DNA from: Aeromonas sp. RU39B
GTDB lineage: Bacteria; Pseudomonadota; Gammaproteobacteria; Enterobacterales; Aeromonadaceae
Assembly (NCBI RefSeq): GCF_900156095.1
Contig: NZ_FTMJ01000003.1
Coordinates: 1-64,000, forward strand
Reading direction: 5' to 3'
Length of the DNA stretch: 64,000 nt
Under the pieces are notes generated by a model that did not search any database, was not told where the DNA came from, and saw only the letters and a program-made list of their open reading frames with translations. Position 1 is the first letter of the stretch. Every line of letters starts with the position of its first letter. A program made the translations under genes and the position numbers. Below, piece after piece: positions 7,814 through 18,353 of the stretch.

Positions 7814-9337
7814 TCAGTTAACGACCACCGGCTCACCACTGCCGTCATCGTCTTCCTGGCTGCTCAATTGGCGCTCGGCGCGGGCAAAGCGCTCCAGCAC
7901 CGCGGTTGATGGCGCCTGACCCAGCAGGCTCACCACCACAATCGCCGCACCACCGAGCAGGAAGCCCGGGATGATTTCATACAGACCCAGCCAGCCAAAC
8001 TGCTTCCAGATGATCACCGTCAGCGCGCCGACCAGCATGCCGGCCAGTGCGCCGTTGCGGGTCATGCGCGGCCACAGCACCGAGAGCAGTACCACCGGAC
8101 CAAACGCGGCACCAAAACCGGCCCAGGCGTAGCTCACCAGCCCCAGCACCCGGTTTTGCGGATTCATCGCCACGGCGATGGCAATCAGGGAGATAAGCAG
8201 CACCATCAGACGGCCCACCCACACCAACTCAGTCTGCGAGGCATTCGGGCGCAGGAACGGCTTGTAGAGATCTTCGGTAATGGCGCTAGAGCAGACCAGC
8301 AGCTGGCAGCTCAGGGTACTCATGACTGCCGCCAGAATGGCCGAGAGCAGCACACCGGCAACCCAGGGGTTAAACAGCAACTTGGCCAGTTCGATAAACA
8401 CCCGCTCCGGATTGGCTGTCACGTTGCCGGCCTGCTCCGGGAAGCTGGAGAAATAGGAGAGACCAAAGAAGCCAATGGCAATGGCGCCGCCGAGGCACAG
8501 GATCATCCAGGTCATACTGATGCGGCGGGCATTGGTCATCGAGCGATGGGAATCGGCTGCCATAAAACGCGCGAGAATATGCGGCTGACCAAAGTAACCG
8601 AGCCCCCAGGCCATCAGCGAAATGATCGCAATCAGGTCGAGGTTTTTGAACATGTCGAGATAGCCGGGCCCCTTGGCCTCGACCACCGTCAAAGCACTCT
8701 CCATACCGCCCGAGTAAATCACCACACAGACCGGCGTCAGGATCAGGGCAAACAGCATCAGGCTAGCCTGAATGGTGTCGGTCCAGCTGACGGCCAGGAA
8801 ACCGCCAAAGAAGGTGTAAGCAATGGTCGCCGCTGCGCCCACCCACAGGGCGGTGCTGTAATCGAGGCCAAAGGTGCTTTCAAACAGACGGGCGCCGGCA
8901 ACGATACCGGAGGCACAATAAATGGTGAAGAACAGCAAGATCACCAGTGCCGAGAGAATGCGCAGCACCCGGCTCTTGTCCTCAAAGCGGTAGGAGAAAT
9001 AATCCGGCAGAGTCAGGGCATTGCGGTTAATCTCGGTGTGCACCCGCAGGCGACCCGCCACCCAGCGCCAGTTGAAATAGGCACCAATAACCAGACCGAT
9101 GGCAATCCAGCTTTCGGACACACCGCTTAGGAATACCGCTCCCGGCAGCCCCATCAGCAGCCAGCCGCTCATGTCAGAGGCCCCGGCAGAGAGGGCGGTC
9201 ACCCAGCTGCCCATGCGCCGGCCGCCAAGAATATAGTCATCGAAATTACGCGTGGCCCGATAGGCGACAAAGCCTATCAGCACCATGCCGAGGATATACA
9301 CCAGAAAGGTGATCACCATGGGTGTGCTTGCTGTCAT
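7814..9337 (-). CDS. putP: Sodium/proline symporter PutP
   Basis: SSS-family transporter importing proline with sodium. The 507-residue product (E. coli PutP 502) has 12-13 hydrophobic helices. It carries family sequences such as GASDMSGWLLMGLPGA near residue 55 and GYFGQPHILARFMA near 250. The start at 9337 has GGAG 8 nt upstream; a longer reading frame extends further but without a ribosome site. No putA is adjacent. The next gene upstream is a zinc-ribbon protein on the same strand, and an Lrp-family regulator lies beyond it, which might act on putP. Confidence 0.95.
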   Translation of the reverse strand: MTASTPMVITFLVYILGMVLIGFVAYRATRNFDDYILGGRRMGSWVTALSAGASDMSGWLLMGLPGAVFLSGVSESWIAIGLVIGAYFNWRWVAGRLRVHTEINRNALTLPDYFSYRFEDKSRVLRILSALVILLFFTIYCASGIVAGARLFESTFGLDYSTALWVGAAATIAYTFFGGFLAVSWTDTIQASLMLFALILTPVCVVIYSGGMESALTVVEAKGPGYLDMFKNLDLIAIISLMAWGLGYFGQPHILARFMAADSHRSMTNARRISMTWMILCLGGAIAIGFFGLSYFSSFPEQAGNVTANPERVFIELAKLLFNPWVAGVLLSAILAAVMSTLSCQLLVCSSAITEDLYKPFLRPNASQTELVWVGRLMVLLISLIAIAVAMNPQNRVLGLVSYAWAGFGAAFGPVVLLSVLWPRMTRNGALAGMLVGALTVIIWKQFGWLGLYEIIPGFLLGGAAIVVVSLLGQAPSTAVLERFARAERQLSSQEDDDGSGEPVVVN

Positions 9338-9573
9338 TAAAAAAACTCCAGTGTGGATCGTGTTGTCTGTCGGCCTGCTCTTGACGGCGGGCTTGATGAA
9401 TAAAAGTCGGCATAGATTAATCAGAGGTTCAGATGACCTCAACCGCTTTTAACAAATAACAAACACAATAGTGGCGTTCCTGCGTCCAACAAGGGCCGAA
9501 GCAGGCGATGATCGGGTCTGGAGGAGAATCAACGGAACAGAACAGCCCAGTGAGCGAGCCAATCAGGCGGGGC

Positions 9574-9996
9574 TTAAAACAGGATGCGACGACCCGTCAG
9601 GCAGTGGCGGCAGACCGGTTGACCTTGTAGTGACGCGAGCATTTCCGGCGCCATGCGCCGACCACAGCGACCACACTCGCGAAAGGCACGCAGGCGCTGC
9701 TGTATGGTCCACTCCACCAAACGTAGCAACTCATCATAGTGCGCCTCTTCCAGCGGCAGCTGTCCAGCTGGCTGCATGCGCAGCATAGGGGTGGTGGGTG
9801 ATGCCCACTCCACATAGGGCTGACTGACTTCGACACCGTTACAGGAGAACGAAACTACCGCCAACAGCGGCTCACCGATAAACAGGCTCTGTTCACCGTG
9901 GCATGGCCAAGGTAAATGGCGCTGCAGACGTTGGCTCCACTGGGTAGCCAACTCCGGCAACGGCGCTGCCAGCAGTTCAGTTAGTGATGAAGGCAT
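9574..9996 (-). CDS. Small protein with C-terminal zinc ribbon, function unknown
   Basis: A 140-residue soluble protein. The C terminus holds two CxxC pairs about 20 residues apart (ECGRCGRRM and VCRHCLTGRR), the layout of a zinc ribbon and possibly nucleic-acid binding. The N-terminal 90 residues show no motif I recognise. The start at 9996 (MPSSLTELL) is preferred because GGAG lies 6 nt upstream; two in-frame ATGs further up have no site. It precedes putP on the same strand by about 236 bp, too far to assume one operon. Confidence 0.65.
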   Translation of the reverse strand: MPSSLTELLAAPLPELATQWSQRLQRHLPWPCHGEQSLFIGEPLLAVVSFSCNGVEVSQPYVEWASPTTPMLRMQPAGQLPLEEAHYDELLRLVEWTIQQRLRAFRECGRCGRRMAPEMLASLQGQPVCRHCLTGRRILF

Positions 9997-10399
9997 GGGG
10001 TTCTCCATTCGGGAATGCCTCATCTTAACAAAAAAAAGTTGCACAAGTAGATTGCCAAATGGCTATCACTGTGACCCAGCTTCAAAAACGCGATCGCCGA
10101 AAAGCAACAAGGCAGACGCCGGGATGTCTGCCTTGCTACTACTCTGCGAGATGGTTCTCCCTCACCAGCCACCTGCTACCCGGTTGGGTTGTCAAGCCGC
10201 TGTGGTGCGCCAAGACCGGTAAGTCTCTTTGCAAGAGCGCCTGGATGAGTGCGCCTCTTGACCACCAGATGTTGAATACAGCTTACCGCCAAGCGCGGGG
10301 AGAGTGGTTGCAAAGATGAAATACAAAAGCCTTGTTTTAGCAATAATTGACTCTTAATATGGAAAATATTGAGCAATCATTGCCAAGCGGGAGAATGGG
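9997..10399. other. Intergenic region with an orphan hairpin
   Basis: This 403-bp divergent gap lies between the zinc-ribbon gene (minus) and the Lrp-family gene (plus). It contains no coding sequence I can support. It contains one strong 10-bp inverted repeat (10108-10135) and AT-rich sequence just before the regulator gene (about 10325-10390), where promoter and autoregulatory sites would be expected. Confidence 0.5.
10108..10135. repeat. Orphan 10-bp inverted repeat
   Basis: CAAGGCAGAC (10108-10117) pairs perfectly with GTCTGCCTTG (10126-10135) around an 8-base loop. No T run follows on the plus strand; on the minus strand a short TTGCTTTT follows. It lies well upstream of both flanking genes, so it is either the end of an unannotated small transcript or a protein-binding site. 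Confidence 0.5.
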
Positions 10400-10876
10400 A
10401 TGCTGAAACTGGATCGGATAGACCGGCATATCCTTGAACTGATGCAGGAGCATGGCCGTATCAGCAACCTGGAGCTGGCCGACATGGTGGGCCTCTCCCC
10501 CTCCCCCTGCTCGCGCCGGGTCAAGGCGCTGGAAGACGCCGGGCTCATCGACACCCACGTCACCTTGCTAAACGCCAAGGCGCTGGGATTAACCCTCACC
10601 GCCTATATCCATATCTCGATGGATCGCCACACCCCGGAGCGCTTCACCCATTTCGATGAAGCGGTCAGTGCCTTGCCCGAAGTGCTCGAATGCGATCTCA
10701 TTACCGGTAACGATGCCGACTATCAGCTCAAGGTGGTGGTGCAAGACATGGAGCACTACCAGCACTTCCTGCTCGACAAGCTGACCCACATTCCGGGTGT
10801 GACCGGTGTGCGCTCGAGCTTTGTATTGCGCCGCATCAAGCACAAAACCGCGCTGCCGCTCAACCACCTCGAATAG
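10400..10876 (+). CDS. Lrp/AsnC-family transcriptional regulator
   Basis: A 158-residue regulator. Residues 1-60 form the winged helix-turn-helix (LDRIDRHILELMQEHGRISNL, then LSPSPCSRRVKALEDAG as the recognition region). Residues 65-145 form the RAM/AsnC effector domain that builds octamers and senses amino acids. The signature GNDADYQLKVVV is present. GGGAG lies 6 nt upstream of the ATG. It is clearly a paralogue and not global Lrp, since length and sequence differ. Its effector is unknown; proximity to putP makes a proline or amino-acid role conceivable, as an inference only. Confidence 0.88.
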   Translation: MLKLDRIDRHILELMQEHGRISNLELADMVGLSPSPCSRRVKALEDAGLIDTHVTLLNAKALGLTLTAYIHISMDRHTPERFTHFDEAVSALPEVLECDLITGNDADYQLKVVVQDMEHYQHFLLDKLTHIPGVTGVRSSFVLRRIKHKTALPLNHLE

Positions 10877-10885
10877 CCTGCAAAT

Positions 10886-10909
10886 AGAAAAGGGAGGCCA
10901 ATGCCTCCC
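10886..10909 (-). terminator. Intrinsic terminator of ydjA
   Basis: Stem GGGAGGC/GCCTCCC (10892-10898 and 10903-10909), loop CAAT. On the minus strand a TTTTCTATTT tract follows. It lies between convergent genes and may also stop the Lrp-family transcript. Confidence 0.75.
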
Positions 10910-10929
10910 CTCTCAACTCACTCGCACAA

Positions 10930-11481
10930 TCAAAATGAACGCACAAATGCCGCCGGATCAAGCTCACGGATCTTGCGCACTTCGCTGACCGGCGTTCCCA
11001 GATAGAGAAAACCCACCAGCTGATCATCTTCGGCCAGCCCCAATCCTTTGCTGACGATCTCATCGAACATAAACCAGCCAGAGCGCCAGATACCGTTAAA
11101 GCCCTGCGCCTGGGCTGCCATCTGCATCGCCATCACGGCGCAGCCGGCTGACAGCTCCTGCTCCAGGCGCGGCACCTTGGGGTGATCATGATAACGGGTT
11201 GCCACTGCGATAATCAGCGGTGCCCGCAGCGGCGCATCCAGACAGCGTTCAATCGCCTCTTCCGGCTCGCCACGCTCGGCAGCCGCCGCCGCCAGCAACT
11301 CACCAAAACGCTCGCGCCCCTTGCCTTCAATCAGAATGAACTGCCAGGGCGTCAACGTGCCATGGTCGGGAGCACGCAGCCCCGCCTTGATAATATTGTC
11401 GAGGACACTTCCGCTCGGAGCAGGCTCGGTCAATCGAGGAGCTGAGTGACGGTTGAGCAGTAGTTCGAGTGCATCCATCAA
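10930..11481 (-). CDS. ydjA: NAD(P)H nitroreductase-family protein YdjA
   Basis: FMN-binding nitroreductase-fold protein of 183 residues, the same length as E. coli YdjA. The diagnostic segments match: [15 protein letters not shown], the FMN-contact [41 protein letters not shown] and GFLYLGTP. The physiological substrate is not known. The start may be the first or second of two nearby ATGs (11481 or 11478); AAGGTG precedes both. In E. coli ydjA is the neighbour of sppA; here fadH has come between them. Confidence 0.93.
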   Translation of the reverse strand: MMDALELLLNRHSAPRLTEPAPSGSVLDNIIKAGLRAPDHGTLTPWQFILIEGKGRERFGELLAAAAAERGEPEEAIERCLDAPLRAPLIIAVATRYHDHPKVPRLEQELSAGCAVMAMQMAAQAQGFNGIWRSGWFMFDEIVSKGLGLAEDDQLVGFLYLGTPVSEVRKIRELDPAAFVRSF

Positions 11482-11536
11482 AACACCTTTGCAAACAACG
11501 GGTCAGAGATTTCACCTTAGCACAGGCATAGATGAA

Positions 11537-11562
11537 GAAAACCCTGCAGATGCAGGGTTTTC
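11537..11562. terminator. Bidirectional hairpin terminator after fadH
   Basis: Near-perfect palindrome with 12-bp arms, GAAAACCCTGCA against TGCAGGGTTTTC. The arms begin with an A run and end with a T run, so it can act on either strand. It lies 4 bp after the fadH stop, upstream of ydjA. Confidence 0.85.
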
Positions 11563-11566
11563 CTAT

Positions 11567-13594
<2,028 letters not shown>

Positions 13595-13625
13595 TTAATA
13601 ATTTGTTATCGAGTTGCAACTAGAG

Positions 13626-13654
13626 TAAATAACCAAAACTGCTTTTTCAAACAA
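13626..13654 (-). promoter_or_regulatory. Candidate fadH promoter
   Basis: Minus-strand -35 TTGTTT (13649-13654), 17-bp spacer, -10 TATTTA (13626-13631). It lies 44 bp before the GTG start. The -35 is embedded in the PsrA-like palindrome, the expected layout for a repressor. Confidence 0.5.
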
Positions 13655-13661
13655 TTGTTTG
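13648..13661. promoter_or_regulatory. PsrA-type fatty-acid regulator operator
   Basis: CAAACAATTGTTTG is a perfect 14-bp palindrome. It fits the consensus known for the TetR-family regulator PsrA, CAAAC-N2-4-GTTTG, which represses beta-oxidation genes in many gammaproteobacteria and is released by acyl ligands. It overlaps the candidate fadH -35 and lies between fadH and sppA. Confidence 0.65.
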
Positions 13662-13768
13662 GATAAAATTTAGGCGAACAACTGTGCGCTATGCACAGGC
13701 TTGTGAGCGCCGTCGCACTGGTCAATAATGCCCGCTTACCCTCTCTTCATTTACAGAGCGATAACCGC

Positions 13769-15613
13769 ATGTCGATTCTCAAAGGTCTGGGCTGGTTGCT
13801 GCGCGGAGTCTGGCGCCTGCTTAACTTCACCAGGCACCTGTTCCTCAATCTGCTGTTCCTGCTTCTGATCCTGCTGGTCGTCGTGGCCATCGGCAGTCGT
13901 GAAAAACCCCAGCCGCCCATTGAAGGCGCCCTGACACTGGAGCTCTCCGGGGCACTGGTCGAGCAAAAGAGCCTGCCCGATGCCTCGGCCCAACTGATGC
14001 GCCAGCTGGGTAGCGACGATGAGTTGCCATCGGAAATCGTACTCTCCGACCTGCTGCGTGCAATCAACAGCGCCAAGGATGACAAGCGCATCAAGGCACT
14101 GGTGCTTAAGCCGCAAAATCTGCAGCAGGCCAATTTGAGCAAGCTGCAGGAGGTGGCCGCCGCCATCGACAACTTCAAGAAGAGTGGCAAACCGGTCTAT
14201 GCACTGGCCGACTTCTATACCCAGGGGCAATACCTGCTGGCCGCTCACGCCGATCATGTGATGCTCAACCAAAGCGGCGCCGTGCTGCTCGAAGGGCTGG
14301 GTGTCTATCAGCTCTACTTCAAGTCGGCGCTCGAGAAGTTCAACATCACACCCCATGTGTTCAAGGTCGGAACCTACAAGTCGTTTGTCGAGCCTTATAC
14401 CCGCGATGACATGTCACCCGAGAGCCGTGAGGCCAACCAGCGCTGGCTGACCCAGATGTGGGACAGCTACGTGCAGGATGTCGCCAAGCAGCGCAAGGTG
14501 GCGCCGGACATCATCTCGCCGAGCAAGGAGCAGCTGATTGCCCGCCTGCAACAGGCCAAGGGCAATGCCGCGCTCTATGCCCAGGAGCAGGGATTGGTTG
14601 ACGAGCTGGCCACCCGTGATGAGATGACCCAAACCATCATCAAAGAGGTGGGCGAGACTGATGACCACGGCTGGAAAGGGGTCGGGCTCAAAGAGTATCT
14701 GGCTACCATAGGTTCACCCTATATCGAGCAAGGCAAACCCGCCGTGGGGCTGATTGTCGCCAGCGGCGCCATCATGGATGGCAAGCAACCCGCCGGCACG
14801 ATTGGCGGTGATTCGCTCTCGTCCCTGCTCAGCGATGCTCGTCATGACGATCAGATCAAAGCGGTCGTGCTGCGGGTAGACAGCCCGGGCGGCAGCGCCT
14901 TTGCTGCCGAACAGATCCGCGCCGAACTGCTGGCCCTGAAGGAAGCCGGCAAGCCGGTGGTGGTCTCGATGGGTAGCTACGCCGCATCGGGCGGCTACTG
15001 GATCTCGGCCGACGCCGACAAGATTTTCGCCTCCCCCACCACCCTGACCGGCTCTATCGGCGTATTTGGCATGTTTGCTACCGCCGAGAAGGCGCTGGCC
15101 CAGTTTGGCATCAAGAGCGATGGCGTCGGGACCACCGAGTTTGTCGGCATGGATCCGACACGCGCCCTGCCCGCCCACATGGCTGACATCATGCAGCTCA
15201 ATGTGCAGAGCACTTACCAGCGCTTTATCGATCTGGTCGCTCACGGCCGCGGCATGAGCGCCGAGGAGGCCGAAAAAGCCGCCGAAGGACGGGTCTGGAC
15301 CGGTGCCGATGCCAAGACGCTGGGCTTGGTTGATGAGTTTGGAAATCAGGACGATGCCATCCGCGCCGCCGCCGAACTGGCCAATCTGCAAGATTATCAG
15401 GTGAGCCCGATTGAGCCGGAAGAGTCGGCCAAGGAGAAGTTCCTGCGCGAGCTGCTCGATAGCACCCAAAGCAGCGTGACGCCGCTGGTGCGCGGTCTGC
15501 TGCCTAGCTCGGTGCTGACGCTGATAGGCAAAGTGGACAAAGCGGCCGAGCCGCTGACCCGCTTTAACGATCCGCAAGGCACCTATGCCTGGTGCCCGGT
15601 CTGTACACTCTGA
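13769..15613 (+). CDS. sppA: Signal peptide peptidase SppA, 67K type
   Basis: Inner-membrane serine protease that degrades cleaved signal peptides. The 614-residue protein (E. coli 618) has one N-terminal membrane anchor (about 22-46, LFLNLLFLLLILLVVVAIG) and two tandem S49 domains. The lysine general base is K204 in GTYKSFVEPY of the first domain, and the serine nucleophile is S407 in GSYAASGGYWIS of the second. The start at 13769 (MSILKGLG) agrees with the family; the upstream ribosome site is weak. A strong terminator follows the stop. Confidence 0.95.
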   Translation: MSILKGLGWLLRGVWRLLNFTRHLFLNLLFLLLILLVVVAIGSREKPQPPIEGALTLELSGALVEQKSLPDASAQLMRQLGSDDELPSEIVLSDLLRAINSAKDDKRIKALVLKPQNLQQANLSKLQEVAAAIDNFKKSGKPVYALADFYTQGQYLLAAHADHVMLNQSGAVLLEGLGVYQLYFKSALEKFNITPHVFKVGTYKSFVEPYTRDDMSPESREANQRWLTQMWDSYVQDVAKQRKVAPDIISPSKEQLIARLQQAKGNAALYAQEQGLVDELATRDEMTQTIIKEVGETDDHGWKGVGLKEYLATIGSPYIEQGKPAVGLIVASGAIMDGKQPAGTIGGDSLSSLLSDARHDDQIKAVVLRVDSPGGSAFAAEQIRAELLALKEAGKPVVVSMGSYAASGGYWISADADKIFASPTTLTGSIGVFGMFATAEKALAQFGIKSDGVGTTEFVGMDPTRALPAHMADIMQLNVQSTYQRFIDLVAHGRGMSAEEAEKAAEGRVWTGADAKTLGLVDEFGNQDDAIRAAAELANLQDYQVSPIEPEESAKEKFLRELLDSTQSSVTPLVRGLLPSSVLTLIGKVDKAAEPLTRFNDPQGTYAWCPVCTL

Positions 15614-15618
15614 TGTTC

Positions 15619-15644
15619 ATCCCCGCTTACGCGGGGATTTTTTT
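15619..15644 (+). terminator. Intrinsic terminator of sppA
   Basis: Stem ATCCCCGC/GCGGGGAT (15619-15626 and 15631-15638), loop TTAC, followed by seven T. It lies 5 bp after the sppA stop. Confidence 0.92.
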
Positions 15645-15656
15645 GCCCAGAGAACA

Positions 15657-15679
15657 TAAAAAAGGCTCCCGCAGGAGCC
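15657..15679 (-). terminator. Intrinsic terminator of gltS
   Basis: Stem GGCTCC/GGAGCC (15664-15669 and 15674-15679), loop CGCA, with a T6 run after it on the minus strand. It abuts the sppA terminator, so the convergent transcripts are separated by back-to-back terminators. Confidence 0.85.
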
Positions 15680-15701
15680 AACGTAGGTGTTCATTACGCC
15701 G

Positions 15702-16901
15702 TCACATAAACGGCAACGCCAGAAACAGCTTGATGACCATGGCGTTAACGATATCGATAAAAAACGCCCCCACCATGGGAACCACCAGAAACGCCAGATG
15801 GGACGGGCCAAAGCGCTGGGTCACCGCCTGCATGTTGGCTATCGCGGTCGGAGTGGCACCGAGCCCGAACCCGCAGTGACCGGCCGCCAACACTGCCGCA
15901 TCGTAGTTCCGCCCCATCACCGGGAAGGTGACAAACACGGCATAGAGCGCCATGGCGAGGGTCTGCATCGCCAGCAGGGCCATCAGAGGCAGTGCCAGAG
16001 CGGTGAGATCCCACAATCGCAGACTCATCAGTGCCATGGCCAAAAACAGCGACAGGCAGACATTGCCCAGCAGCGACACTTCACGATCGCTCACTTCATG
16101 CCCGTTAAACAGTGCCAACAGGTTGCGCAGCAGCACCCCGACAAACAGCACACAGACGAATGCCGGCAGCTCCAGCGAGCTGCCTTGCAGACCTTCGGCC
16201 AGCAAAGCGCCCCCTTTGAGGCTGATCGCCATCAAGGCGAGGGTTTCCAACAGACTGAACGGGGTGATGGGGCGCTCGAGATCAGGCATTTCAAAACCCT
16301 GCGGGGCAGTGTCGAGATTGTGCCCTTCCCCCGGCACCTGCACTTTTTTGATCAAATGACGAGCGACCGGCCCACCAATCAGCCCACCCAGCACCAGACC
16401 AAAGGTGGCACAGGCGATCGCCAGCTCCGAGGCAGATTGCAAACCATATTTGGTGCTAAAGATGCTGCCCCAGGCCGCACCAGTGCCATGCCCCCCAGAG
16501 AGCGTGATGGAGCCCGCCAGCAAACCGGTATGCGGATCCAGTCCGAGCAAGGTGGCCAATCCAACCCCCAGGGTGTTTTGCATCACCAGCAAACCGGTCA
16601 CCACCAGCAGAAACACCGCCACGGCCTTACCACCACGCTTCAGGCTGGAGAGCTCAGCCGAGAGTCCAATAGAGGCAAAAAAGCCGAGCATCAGTGCAGT
16701 CTGCAGCTGGCTGTCAAAGCGAAACGACAGACCTGTGGTATGGCGCACGCCCCACAGCAACAGGGCGACAACCAGTCCACCAGCCACCGACTTGGGGATA
16801 TGAAAGGCGCGCAGCCATTCAATGCGAGTCACCAGCATGCGTCCAAACAGCAATACCAGGGTCGCGGCCACCAGAGTGGCGTAAGCATCGAGTTGTATCA
16901 T
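15702..16901 (-). CDS. gltS: Sodium/glutamate symporter GltS
   Basis: Inner-membrane ESS-family transporter that imports glutamate with sodium. The 399-residue product (E. coli 401) is hydrophobic throughout. It carries the family repeats LLAGSITLSGGHGTGAAWG (first half) and AAVLAAGHCGFGLGATPTAIANMQA (second half), the reentrant loops that shape the binding site. The start at 16901 (MIQLDAYATLVAATL) has GGGAGA 4 nt upstream and matches the E. coli N terminus. In E. coli gltS lies elsewhere; here it separates sppA and ansA. Confidence 0.95.
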   Translation of the reverse strand: MIQLDAYATLVAATLVLLFGRMLVTRIEWLRAFHIPKSVAGGLVVALLLWGVRHTTGLSFRFDSQLQTALMLGFFASIGLSAELSSLKRGGKAVAVFLLVVTGLLVMQNTLGVGLATLLGLDPHTGLLAGSITLSGGHGTGAAWGSIFSTKYGLQSASELAIACATFGLVLGGLIGGPVARHLIKKVQVPGEGHNLDTAPQGFEMPDLERPITPFSLLETLALMAISLKGGALLAEGLQGSSLELPAFVCVLFVGVLLRNLLALFNGHEVSDREVSLLGNVCLSLFLAMALMSLRLWDLTALALPLMALLAMQTLAMALYAVFVTFPVMGRNYDAAVLAAGHCGFGLGATPTAIANMQAVTQRFGPSHLAFLVVPMVGAFFIDIVNAMVIKLFLALPFM

Positions 16902-17269
16902 CTTGTCTCCCATGTCAAATGGCCTGGCTCGCACTAAAAAAAGCGCTCAGGATTGGCCGGGATGAATGACCGAACGGGTCGGCCGAGCTGTCCAGCGAGT
17001 GACGAATCCCGCAGCGGGGATATCTGGAAGCGCATCATCCCGCAGGGATGATGGCAGAGGGTTCACTGAAAATGTCGGCGGCAATTTAGCACAAAAAGCC
17101 AATACTGACTACTTTATTGACTTTTTAGCTCGTAACTTCGCCAAACATCCACACGAATGGCGAATGGTTATCAAAAAGTTATCTTCCTCACAGCCCCATT
17201 GATTGGACCTGTCATTTGCTCCTGCAATCTCTATAATCCCTGCGGTTCCAGCCCAGACGAGGAGAGGTT
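16902..17269. other. Divergent intergenic region gltS-ansA
   Basis: This 368-bp gap holds no coding sequence I can support. It contains a 9-bp inverted repeat with a 3-base loop (CATCATCCC at 17033-17041, GGGATGATG at 17045-17053). A related short GATCC/CCCGC-rich repeat lies 35 bp to its left, and the ansA promoter is near its right end. Confidence 0.5.
17210..17237 (+). promoter_or_regulatory. Candidate ansA promoter
   Basis: A perfect -10 TATAAT (17232-17237) stands 33 bp before the GTG start. The best -35 at allowed spacing is TGTCAT (17210-17215, 16-bp spacer), a poor match, so activator help is possible. Confidence 0.5.
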
Positions 17270-18280
17270 GTGAAGAAGTCCATCTATATCGCCTACACAG
17301 GCGGCACCATCGGTATGCAACGCTCCGACCACGGCTACGTGCCGGTCGCGGGATTCATGGAAGATTGTCTGGCGCGGATGCCGGAATTCCACCGCCCCGA
17401 GATGCCGGATTACCATATCCATGAATATGCACCGCTGATCGACTCCTCCGACATGACGCCAGCCGACTGGCAACGGATCGCCGAAGATATTCGCGATCAC
17501 TATGACGACTATGATGGCTTCGTGATCCTGCACGGCACCGACACCATGTCGTTCACCGCGTCGGCCCTCTCGTTCATGTTCGAGGATCTGGGCAAACCGG
17601 TCATCATCACCGGCTCGCAGATCCCGCTGGCTGAGCTGCGCTCCGACGGCCAGCAGAACCTGCTCAATGCGCTCTATATTGCGGCCAACTACCCGATCCA
17701 TGAAGTCACGCTGTTTTTCAACAACCAGCTGTTTCGCGGTAATCGCAGCAAGAAGGTGCACGCCGACGGCTTCCACGCCTTTGACTCGCCCAACTACCCG
17801 CCCCTGCTCAACGCCGGAATCCACATTCAGCTCGAAGCCGGTGAGCTCGGCCAAGCCAGTGGCAAGCCGATGCGACTGCACGACATTACCCCGCAACCGA
17901 TCGGCGTGGTCACCCTCTACCCGGGGATCTCGGCCGAGGTGATCGCCAACATTCTGCTGCAGCCGGTCAAAGCGCTGATCCTGCTCTCGTTTGGTGTGGG
18001 CAACGCCCCGCAAAATCCGCAGATGCTGGCGCTGCTCTCACAGGCCTCATCGCGTGGCGTCATCATCGTCAACTTAAGCCAATGCCTGCATGGCATGGTT
18101 AATATGGGTGGCTACGCCACCGGTAACGCCCTCTCCCGGGCCGGTGTCATCTCCGGGTTTGACATGACCGCCGAGGCGGCGCTGACCAAGCTGCACTTTT
18201 TGCTTAGCCTTGGGCTGCCGGCCGAAGAGATCCGCACCTTGATGCAGCAATCCCTGCGCGGCGAGCTGACCTGCTCTTGA
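17270..18280 (+). CDS. ansA: Cytoplasmic L-asparaginase I
   Basis: Homotetrameric enzyme that hydrolyses asparagine to aspartate and ammonia in the cytoplasm; the type I enzyme has low affinity and no signal peptide. The 336-residue product (E. coli AnsA 338) has both threonine motifs: AYTGGTIG near residue 10 and HGTDTMSFTASALSF near 90, plus the downstream ITGSQIPLAELRSDG. The start is GTG with a strong AGGAGAG just upstream. In E. coli ansA follows sppA directly; here gltS lies between on the opposite strand. Confidence 0.95.
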   Translation: MKKSIYIAYTGGTIGMQRSDHGYVPVAGFMEDCLARMPEFHRPEMPDYHIHEYAPLIDSSDMTPADWQRIAEDIRDHYDDYDGFVILHGTDTMSFTASALSFMFEDLGKPVIITGSQIPLAELRSDGQQNLLNALYIAANYPIHEVTLFFNNQLFRGNRSKKVHADGFHAFDSPNYPPLLNAGIHIQLEAGELGQASGKPMRLHDITPQPIGVVTLYPGISAEVIANILLQPVKALILLSFGVGNAPQNPQMLALLSQASSRGVIIVNLSQCLHGMVNMGGYATGNALSRAGVISGFDMTAEAALTKLHFLLSLGLPAEEIRTLMQQSLRGELTCS

Positions 18281-18301
18281 TAGCGCGACGCGCGAGCCAT
18301 T

Positions 18302-18337
18302 AAACAGAGAGGGGAGCCGTGGCTCCCCTCTCTGTTT
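18302..18337. terminator. Bidirectional terminator between ansA and yeaC
   Basis: A perfect 17-bp inverted repeat around a 2-bp centre, starting AAACAGAGAGGGG and ending CCCCTCTCTGTTT. T-rich ends face both directions. It lies between convergent ansA and yeaC, 22 and 17 bp from their stops. Confidence 0.88.
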
Positions 18338-18353
18338 CCTGCGTTTGGCCAGG

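Noticed and set aside
8156-9130. Long plus-strand ORF (324 aa) opposite putP
   Set aside because: It is the antisense frame of a clear transporter gene, with a His/Gln/Gly-rich composition typical of antisense translation of high-G+C genes. The same holds for other long antisense ORFs, for example opposite cydA, glgB and proS.
17033-17053. CATCATCCC/GGGATGATG inverted repeat considered as a REP-like element
   Set aside because: Only one good copy was seen in the window and there is no family of similar elements, so no repeat class can be claimed.
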